Shown piece after piece: positions 55,701 through 64,000 of a stretch of 64,000 nt of DNA. Made by a program: the position numbers and the translations under genes. This DNA is from Bryoerythrophyllum caledonicum (taxonomy: Eukaryota > Streptophyta > Bryopsida > Pottiales > Pottiaceae): assembly GCA_963971425.1 (NCBI GenBank), contig OZ020517.1, positions 19,248,904 through 19,312,903 of the forward strand, given 5' to 3'. The number at the start of each line of letters is the position of its first letter. Position 1 is the stretch's first letter. Below the pieces are notes generated by a model that made no database searches, was not told the origin of the DNA, and was given only the letters and a program-made list of their open reading frames with translations.

Positions 55701-58269
55701 GGCATGGTGTAGGTCATGAAACACTTCCAGAAGTTATATTTTCTTCACAATGGGCTTGTTAGACAAAGTGACTAGTTTTACGGTCATCGTTATATTCATT
55801 TTTAACGGGGAAAAATTCCTATATTTTAATCAGGGTGGAGCGCGCTTTTCTTACATGGGAGGTAGAGGAGGTGTCTTGTGGAGGCGCTTGACGTACTCAC
55901 TGTAAGAGTTTCTATTAGGATTGTTTTAAAAAAATTAATTTTGATTTTGAATGCACATGGCTAATAGAAGGTTTGAACTCAGCTGTATCTCTGATATCAT
56001 GAGTGTGCACAGCGGGGGTGCAGGGGCAAGTGGGGTCATTCAAATTGAAGATGCGTCTGGCAACAAAGAAGAACATTTCCTTGAAGACGGCTTTCTTAAC
56101 TATCTTAACAAGGTATACGCCATTTTAGATAATTAAAAATGTGCAGAGTTTGATGTTTTCAGGGTTGTTCAGGATGGTTGTAGGATGGGGACATCTTTGG
56201 TACCTCTCATCTCCATCTTCCTCCTTGCAAGTAGTTTGCTCAAGCTGGTGTTTATCAAGTGCCTGACTCAACGCATATGTAATTTTAATAAAATAAAAAA
56301 AGGATAATGAGCTGTAACTAAAATACGGGGTTTGCAGGAGATGGAGTTGGCCTCCTGTGCACAGGCTGATTATGAGGAACTCCCCTTCGACTTTTGTGGG
56401 GGCTTTGTTGGATATTTAGGGTAAGTTACCTTTCTATTTATGTAGTCCATCTTTCTATATTGGTCATGTTCTTAATCTCGAATATTTTACTGATGATTCA
56501 CTGTGGCGCTGAATATATATTTCCAGTTTTTGCGAATCACCTTAAGACTCAATTTAGTTGGAACGTAATCAAGTTGCAAACATCTTTCTCCGCAGATACG
56601 AGTTGAAAGTGGAGTGTGGAGTTCGATCAAATCGGCACAAGTCTAGGCTGCCTGATGCGGCGCTGTTTTTGGCGGACAGAGCAGTGGTGGTTGATCATAG
56701 CAATGATGATGTCTATGTATTGGCCCTATTCAAGCAAACGACATCCATACGAAATGCAAGCACTGCTGTTGATAGGATGGGCTCCAGCAATGGGAGTTTT
56801 TTGAAACAAGGCCAGAATGGTGCAGCGAATGGTTGGAGTCCTAAGATGAATGGCTCTTCGAACGGGAATGGCTGCGCAAATAGGACTGGAAGTTTGCCCC
56901 CTGTATTGAATCATGAGAAAAGTGCAGCAGAAGAATGGGTTGCGACAACCCTGAAGAAGATCTCCAGCTTGGGAAAGAACGGTGTACATTTAGCATCTGA
57001 GAGGAGGCAGTCATCTCAATTCTCCTCTGTTATTGATACTGGGAAGGAGAAGTTTACTCCTCCTTTCACGTTAGAAAAGTCTAGGACGACGTATATCAAT
57101 GACGTCAACGAATGCAAGCGTTATATTAATGACGGGGAGAGCTATGAAGTTTGCTTGACAACACAGCTTCGGCGAGAATCACATGACCTTGACACTCTGG
57201 GGCTCTACCTTACTCTTCGGAAGATGAACCCTGCCCCATATGCGTCGTGGCTTCACTTTGGTGAACACGGCCCTCAAGTGTGCTGTTCTTCTCCTGAGCG
57301 TTTCCTGCGCCTCGATCGTGGGGGAACTTTGGAAGCGAAACCCATCAAGGGAACTCTTCCTCGTGGGACCTCACCAGCTGACGACGAAAGACTCCGCTTT
57401 GAGCTCCAACACAGGTATGAATATCTCATGTTTCATTTATATCATCTTTGCTTTTTATCATCTCACTTTCTTTTTGTTACGGCCAATGTCCAGCGAAAGA
57501 TGTTGAGCCATGTCCGTTGGACTAGCTACTTGATGTTGAGACTAAAACGTTGATAGGTGACGAATCCCTTGCCTTTGCCTAAATTTTAACCAGGCTGTAT
57601 GATATGAAAAGCGACCATAACCGTTGAAAGAACTCACATGAATCTTACCGACAGCTGCCACTCGCAAACTGTTTTATTTCCGCGACTTTCATTAACTTAC
57701 TGCGGGTACGAGTTCGCTTGTTTTCCAGTGAGAAGGACTTTGCAGAGAACTTGATGATTGTGGATCTGTTGCGGAATGACCTTGGGCGAGTGTCAGTACC
57801 GGGTTCTGTACATGTGCCGAGCCTCATGGCGGTGGAGTCCTACACCACAGTTCACACTCTTGTAAGTACCGTAAGGGGCAAGAAGAGGGACGATGTGACG
57901 CCCATCGAATGTATCAAGGCAGCGTTTCCAGGAGGTTCGATGACTGGGGCACCCAAGCTGCGGACCATGGAGATTTTAGATGGAATAGAAAGCGGAGCGC
58001 GAGGGATATACTCGGGTACTGTGGGATTCTTCTCATTCAATTCTGCTTTCGATTTGAATATAGTCATTAGAACATTGGTTTTCTCCGACGGGGAGGTGTG
58101 CATTGGCGCTGGAGGTGCAGTCACTGCACTCTCGGACCCCGAAGGAGAGTACGAAGAAATGTTGTTGAAAACCAGAGCCCCCATTCGGGCCATGGCCAAA
58201 TTTGAAGGAGATTATACTACCTCCAACCGTCAAGGGAATAGAGGTGCAGCTGCTGCCCTACCCAATTGA
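52776..58269 (+). CDS. ADCS: Aminodeoxychorismate synthase (fused PabA-PabB), plastid-type, 13 exons
   Basis: Exons: 52776-53097, 53467-53598, 53815-53882, 54003-54067, 54286-54352, 54639-54875, 55041-55148, 55384-55638, 55834-55901, 55968-56112, 56338-56420, 56596-57414, 57729-58269; 969 residues. About 85 Ser/Arg/Ala-rich residues look like a plastid transit peptide. The glutamine amidotransferase half follows ([33 protein letters not shown] with catalytic Cys near 171, GMSHRN, FHPES near 298). The chorismate-binding half has [24 protein letters not shown] near 768 (PIKGT lysine typical of PabB rather than anthranilate synthase), LLRNDLGRV and [11 protein letters not shown] near 862. It converts chorismate plus glutamine to 4-amino-4-deoxychorismate, the step before p-aminobenzoate in folate synthesis. 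A Ser/Asn/Gly-rich insert (about 560-605) is unusual. No lesions. Confidence 0.93.
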
Positions 58270-58787
58270 GCTGGTTGGTTGGTTTCATATTCGGGCGTCT
58301 CTCGCATTCGCTTCCTTATCGCTGCTTCAAAGATGATTGGACTCCCTTATCACGTAAAAGTAGAAACAGTAAATTCGCATATCGACAGTGAGTATGAAGC
58401 TCTGGTAGCAAGTATACATTTGGAACAAATGGAAGCAGTGCGTATGTCGCGGATGATAACAATTGTCTGATTCCAAGAGTAGCAATCTCTTACAGTTAGT
58501 ACGGTAAACGACATAGTTGCACTCTCGAAGCTGTGACTGTTTTGAGTATAAATTCTAGTGATAGTCGAAACTCTTCTCAAATTCGAAGATGCAAAACGCT
58601 GTTTCAGTCATACATTTATACAGAACCCGAAATTCATTGATAGTAAAAGATGTGCAATGGCACCGAAAACATCGTCACATGACAAAAATACTGCGGTCAC
58701 TTGCAGTGACCAACAGTGCCGCTCCATTACAGCAATTCTAGAAGTTAGCAGCCCTCATTTCGAGATGTTTCCATAACATCAGTGCGC

Positions 58788-60375
58788 TTAATCGTATGCG
58801 CTTCTGCCGGACTGCAGGGGCTGTGTGACGTCCGAACCGCCGCTTCCATTGTACATCCAGATATACGCGTTAAGCGACGTCGCCACGGTAACCCTGTTCA
58901 CCACGAACACAAGCAACAAAGTAAGTGCCCAATCAAAAAATAGAAACCATTGTTGACGACAATGAATAATTCCTGTATTGGAGAGAAAACTTTCTTCTCC
59001 CTATTGGTGTACAATTATGATTCGAACATCGGCAGTATCTTCCATGCCATGAGTCCTCCCTTGCTGAGTCAAAATGTAAAGCTTAGAAAAGAGCCGATCC
59101 ATGCAAGCCCTCTAGAGAAAAATAGCGACATTCTACGTATGTTCAAACTACCCCATATTATATGGCAAGCCTTTTTATTTCCACTCATACACAATTTGGG
59201 CCCTTCCTGAAAGTTTCTACTGTTTCACTTGCAGTTTGATGAGCTGTGGCAATGGACACATGGGCACTGAGAAGAGACGTACCAGGCGATGTAGGGCACC
59301 AACAAGTAGGCAGCGATGGGGTCGACAGGGAAGAAGAGATACATTGTCACAGCGATAGCCACCCAGAGAATCACAATCTCCACAAGTGCATAGCCCTGAA
59401 AGATGAAGGTAAATGCTCCCCATAAAGCCCTCAACCTTTCAACACAACTCTCAATAAAAATCTTTTCTTCTAATAAGTAGGTTGCCTACTTTACAACCAA
59501 TGGAATCGTAAATACGGCATAGAAAACATGAAACTTACAGGACGGTGCAGGCCGAAGAAAAGCGGAGTCCAACAAAAGTTAAGGGCCAGCTGCATGATCC
59601 AATATATGTACATGAATAAGTCACACAAATAACAGAGTTCACTGAGATAATTATCCGTGTTGGCATCTTCTCCAATGGCGATAACATCAGAGGTGTAGAA
59701 ATATACCTGGAATAGGTACGCTCCCAGAGGGTACCCTTGCACAGAAAAACCTGCAAAGTTTGGAAAAGGTTATACATCAATTCAAATGCCCAGTGACTAT
59801 AGCTCATTAAATCTCAAATAAAATCACTCCAGAGGTTCAAAAATATACCAAGTTTTTCTTTGAACATAGTTTCCGTACTTGTTAAGTTAAGGTGAGACGT
59901 TACAGCGATAAAACTTCAGATGAAAGGTCATGCCATTCACATACAATCTACCCAAGTTCAAGACGAGGGTAAGCTGTGCACCTCCTTCTCTCCACACAAG
60001 CCACGATGCAACGCCCATCAAGATGTACAGAGTTGTCCACATGACAGGGAAGACCCAAGGCTGCAACAACGATTTTCCATCTCAGAAAAGAAATGAAAAT
60101 GATAAAAGCCTGCAGCAGAAAGAAGCGACCTATCTCTTAGAAAGTGATCAAGGTCCGTACCGGAGGAGTCCATGGGGCCTTGTTCAATGACTTGTACCAA
60201 TCTGCACAGCAAGTCACACACAAAAATTACTCCAGAAACTCAAAGGAAAAAGCTGCAATAGAACTGATCACCTACCCGAGTCTCCTCCGGCCCCAAGGAA
60301 GCTCCCGGAGAAGCCAACTGCCACCGGAAAGGCCACGGCCACCACCAGGGCGCCAATCTCCCACAAACTCCACAT
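58788..60375 (-). CDS. TSPO: TSPO/MBR (tryptophan-rich sensory) membrane protein, seven exons
   Basis: Exons 60375-60276, 60201-60161, 60060-59952, 59750-59707, 59589-59539, 59395-59283 and 58893-58788 join to 187 residues; all phases fit and donors/acceptors are GT-AG. Five membrane segments: LWEIGALVVAVAFPVAVGF; then WYKSLNKAPWTPPPWVFPVMW, the Trp/Pro-rich signature, with TTLYILMGVASWLVW; GYPLGAYLFQLALNFCWTPLFFGL; YALVEIVILWVAIAVTMYLFF; and AAYLLVPYIAWVTVATSLNAYIW. TSPO proteins bind tetrapyrroles and sterols; plant members act in porphyrin scavenging and stress responses at ER/Golgi or other membranes (known for the family). The ATG follows directly on a GGCAG acceptor of a 5'-UTR intron with donor AAG|GTATGT near 60534. 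The C-terminal cholesterol-recognition motif lacks its usual basic residue (AYIWMYNG). Converges with ADCS, 518 bp between stops. Confidence 0.9.
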
Positions 60376-61006
60376 CTGCCACCATAGCTCAACCAAGGTC
60401 AAACTCACAACCAAAAAACAACAAACAACAAACAGCCACACTCATGATAATACCTTCACCAACAAAAGGTGGGAGTTTTGGCCAGGGAGTTGGACAGAAT
60501 GCACACAGACAGATGGGATTTTGCGACATACCTTGTGAGCTGCAAGCAAAAAGGGGAGGTGTGTGTGCAGTTGGAATGAGGAGGGAGAGCGAGGTGGATA
60601 AGCTGGTTGGTGGAACTGCGTCTTCTGTGAGAGCTTTTTACTTATGAGTGCGGCGCTAATCTTTCTTAGTGTTTGGTTTCTTTAACCTCTGGGCACTTGA
60701 GTCAGAAGGCAGTCAGGCGTGTTTTTTCCAGTGTGGACCAGGGCTTTTATTTATTTCTGGCGTCAAACTGACGAAAGAGCATTGCTGTTTGCTAATAGTT
60801 TGGAGGGATGTTCTGTCAGTGGCCAGTTGAGAATGTGGCCAAAAAAATTTAATATTTAAAAAAACAAAAAAAATAAAAAAACGTCGGTGTGGAAACTTAT
60901 GGAGAGAGTGGGGCTTTTGAGTTGAGGAGTTTCGTTTGAAGACTGTCACCGATGGGTTCCAATTCTTTGATGGAAATCAACAACTGGAAGGAGGGAATAT
61001 GTTTAA

Positions 61007-61847
61007 CCCCTAAAGTCGAAATCGACCAGAATGTGGTCGATCTGACTCTGGTCAGGCTCTCAGTTACTAAATTTAGATCGTATGAAGTTATTACCGTTGC
61101 AGATTGTAGAGTTTTCCCAGACCTTTAAAATGACACCATTCATGCTTCAAAATTCCTCATACTTTAGGAGATATTCACGGTCAAAGTTTGAAAACACTGT
61201 TAGGGCATGCTGAAATCTGCCCAGAACTGCGGTATATGCTCAATTATTCTCAAAATCTGCCCAAAATCAATTAGATCGCAGTAACTTCAAAAATTCACCA
61301 AAAATTGAGATTTTATTTTTTTTCAAATTTTGTTTTTCGTACATGTAAAAGACGTAGTAAAGCATGATCTCACCGTTTGGATTTTCAATCGGATAATTTT
61401 TTACATGCCTTTTTAATTGTTGAAAATGGGCATTTGTATTTGTATTTCAGCATACCTCCATGTGAAAAATGAAGCATTTCTTTAGGTTTTATAGGTCCTA
61501 TGAGGGTAAAAATTATATGGACATATTCCTTACTCACATAGAAACAAGAATTTGAAGAGCCTCATGTCAAATTTCCTTTCAAAATTGGTTTTTTTGGCCC
61601 CCAAAACATTAGTTTTCCATTCTATAGCAAGGAAAAAATCTTTTTTTTCAACTTTGAACATTATGATCTCCCAAATGGAGAGGAATTTGAATCTAAGATT
61701 CGGTATGCATGTACATGTACAAGTTAGGTACTAGATCTTACGGTTACATACTCGAAAATTTGTCAAAAGTTAAAAATTTTCACCTTGCATTGAAAGAGGG
61801 CAGTTTTGAGGGTTTTTGGCAGTTTTGAGGGCTTTCGACTTTAGGGG
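61007..61847. mobile_element. piggyBac-like element, second subfamily
   Basis: 841 bp with perfect 15-bp inverted ends CCCCTAAAGTCGAAA and TTTCGACTTTAGGGG, flanked by TTAA at 61003-61006 and 61848-61851. The interior differs from the 37416 family and carries no transposase. Confidence 0.85.
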
Positions 61848-61851
61848 TTAA

Positions 61852-62829
61852 CGGTCCCCTGAAGGACCATGACAGTTTTTTTAATTTCTTTTTGGCACAC
61901 ACTAGTTGTTATATTGGCAACTTGGGGCCGTCTCCTCAAGTTAGAGAAGGTTTTTATAGTCATGGATCAAACGCGCAACCTCATGTCTTTGGGTATATCA
62001 CACTATCACCTGGGTAGTTTAGGGTCATCTCGGATCGGGACTGAGACATTTTAGCACCCAAACTCACTGAAAACTACCAGTTTCAATGCAATCAACACAA
62101 ACTACAAATACACACGGTTTTTACATATTTAACTGTAGGTTTTTGTACTGCGATTGTACAAATGTGTGTGGTAAAGTTTTTGTTCGGCTTGACCACACGG
62201 ATTGAAAGATATTAGCCTTTGAAGTGAGACATAAATTCTTCTTGAGGTCATACTAAACACCTTCAACAAACTTTGACCACCTTCTATGGCAAATTTTTGC
62301 ACTACAAATCGTGAAGTTCTAATTCTAACTTAAAAAGGATCATGTTCGGCACATGTAAACCAAATTTTAGGAGTAGAAGAGGGGTAGAATATGTCCTTAA
62401 AAATCCTGCAATGCAACTATGTGCTGAGAATCAACAATACACTAACAAGTTTTGCATGTATCATTTCCTTCTCATATTTTGAAATTCAAAAATCCGTATG
62501 GTAGATGCAAAGCTTTCCATTCCCTTTTCAAGAGGATTTAAAATTAAAAAAATTGACAAAAACTCAAATGTCTATTGAATTTTAAATTAGTTAAAGTTTT
62601 GCTTCATGACACACTATCCCGCTACACTATTTATATATATTATTGAAAAATGTTTGTAACTTTTGAACCATGAGTCCAATTCCTACAAAAAAAATTATGT
62701 CAATGGAAAGCTATTGAAAAGTTCCACATTTGATTAAAATATGCCTTAAAAAATCATGACGAGATTTGAGATTGAGGGATTCAATTGAAACTCAAAGTAT
62801 TCTTCAAGGAGACTCTGATCTTTTAAGGG
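61852..62829 (+). mobile_element. piggyBac-like element adjoining the previous one
   Basis: Begins right after the shared TTAA (61848-61851) with CGGTCCCCTGAAGGACCATGACAG, the family head. It ends ...GATCTTTTAAGGG with TTAT in place of TTAA (62830-62833). The interior 'ttgaccacacggattgaaagatattag' matches the 37416 family. 978 bp, non-coding. Confidence 0.65.
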
Positions 62830-62859
62830 TTATAGTAGTATCTATTCTTGTGGATTTAA

Positions 62860-63540
62860 CCCTTTAAGGACAAGAGGCCTACACGTGGTCACTTTTGGAA
62901 TAATTTGCAAATTTGGTGGACCGGTCCATAATCACGAATGCTATCTTGTGAGCGGTGAGCAGTGAGCGTCAAGCGGTGAGCAATGAATTTACGTCAATTT
63001 TTTGCATGATTTTTATTATGGAATAAAAAGGATTGCCTATAGCCGTGGCTATAAGCAAACTATTTTTACAAATGCAAGAAAAAATTGTAGAAGGACAAGA
63101 AAATGCGGACCTCGAGTTGCATTATATTTTTTTAAATGTATAAGTGGCGCCTATGGCGGTCGCTTACATTTAGATTATTTGGACAAATTTTAAAATAGAA
63201 TGAAGAAGGACTAGAGTTGAGGACGTAGGTTCCCAATGACCTTCTACGAAGAGCTGTAGTTGTCAGATGGAGGAGGAAAATATAATTCAATAATGGAAAA
63301 TACCGTTTGTAGATTTACGGATTAGGGATTGTAAACGTCAAAACAAGACAATTACTTTAAGCATTTATAAACTTATTTCAGTATTCATAATGCAGTAATT
63401 CTATATCTATTGTCAAAATTAAGATATTATCAATAATTTATTCCATCCATCAACAATAAATTAAGGAATGTTGTGAGGCAATTGCAACTACAAATCAAAA
63501 TCCTCATGAAAATAACCAACACAAAGAAACAAAATGGAGG
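62860..63540. other. Gene-free region, possible further TTAA element start
   Basis: TTAA (62856-62859) then CCCTTTAAGGACAAGAGGCC resembles another element's left end, but no matching right end was found. 62950-62985 has GTGAGCGGTGAGCAGTGAGCG-like short repeats. No gene supported. Confidence 0.35.
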
Positions 63541-63542
63541 AA

Positions 63543-64000
63543 TTACCATTCCTCTCCAGACAATTCTTCATTGCTCACCTCGAGGATAAATGGTTCACCA
63601 CTACTTGATCCATTGCGGCTGTGACAACAACAACCTCTACTCCGTACTGACAAACACGCTTGCAATGCGAGCCAACACTCCAACTTGAAGTGTTGATGGA
63701 GAAGCCATCGACAGCGAGAACCGTCTGCAGACAAATATGATTAGAGATGCGACTTGATAGAATACAAAAAACAAAAATCAATTTCAAAAGAAGAGAAATT
63801 ACTTAAAATTTCACTTTGGCGCAACCTAGATCTTAGGCTCGTCATCGATATCCTCCAATGGCCGCTTGCGAGAAGGCTCCTCCACAAGCTCTGCATTTGC
63901 CTATTCTACCTCCACCGTGAGGGATATAAGAGGTCGGAGCACCTCGTCAACCAAGTCCTTGTCCGCCTCTAAGGCAAGGATATGGCACTTGAGGGCCTTG
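63543..64000 (-). pseudogene. 5'-open partial gene, one in-frame TAG
   Basis: On the minus strand an open frame enters at 64000 (KALKCHILALEADKDLVDEVLRPLISLTVEVE), meets TAG 63903-63901, continues ANAELVEEPSRKRPLEDIDDEP and stops at 63828-63826. KRPLEDIDDEP looks like a basic/acidic nuclear-type tail. A second minus-strand stretch (63731-63580) could be a downstream exon (TVLAVDGFSINTSSW...), but phase cannot be confirmed. Family not recognised. The decay mode matches the broken genes in the left part of the window. Confidence 0.35.

Noticed and set aside
58279-58470. Small frame after the ADCS stop
   Set aside because: Position fits the ADCS 3' UTR; no similarity or splice link to the preceding exon.

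Overview
The window looks like nuclear DNA of a land plant, most likely a moss or other bryophyte. The evidence is short GT-AG introns, a plastid-type fused aminodeoxychorismate synthase, a plant DUF7733 membrane protein, scattered TTTAGGG motifs and a large load of decayed transposable elements. The species cannot be named from the sequence alone. Coding exons are locally GC-rich, while much of the intergenic DNA is very AT-rich.

Intact genes, left to right: a small SET-domain methyltransferase (22358-21107, minus); an intronless FucP-type sugar:H+ symporter (25262-26518, plus); an 11-exon DUF676 serine esterase (30323-27538, minus); a DUF7733 membrane protein (44870-46041, plus); a METTL21-like protein methyltransferase (49170-51526, plus); a 13-exon bifunctional aminodeoxychorismate synthase for folate synthesis (52776-58269, plus); and a 7-exon TSPO/MBR membrane protein (60375-58788, minus), convergent with ADCS. 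Exon borders were assembled by hand from splice sites, codon phase and protein-family resemblance. For the multi-exon genes the phases close without a remainder.

The left 24 kb (1-7.4 kb and 12.2-23.2 kb) is mostly broken genes. There is a transposase-like gene (18483-15255), two related genes with a RING-like cysteine cluster (7390-5843 and 12266-14313), several unassigned frames and a TKL-type kinase pseudogene. These long frames are broken almost only by single nonsense codons, with very few frameshifts. That pattern would fit cytosine deamination in silenced, methylated DNA.

The middle (30-44 kb) and the flanks of the later genes are filled with non-autonomous DNA elements. One family of about 0.85-1.06 kb has CCCCTAAAGG-type ends and TTAA target duplications, which points to the piggyBac superfamily. 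Copies are nested inside each other and inside a second foldback family with CTACACTAAA ends. Other features are a perfect (CTT)236 tract, a GC-rich 1.1-kb block bounded by near-perfect GGTGTGCG palindromes, and minisatellites with 69-, 67-, 62-67-, 25- and 21-bp units. No tRNA, rRNA or CRISPR array was recognised. 51527-52775 (between the methyltransferase and ADCS) and 60376-61002 (beyond the TSPO start codon) hold UTR and promoter-like sequence only.
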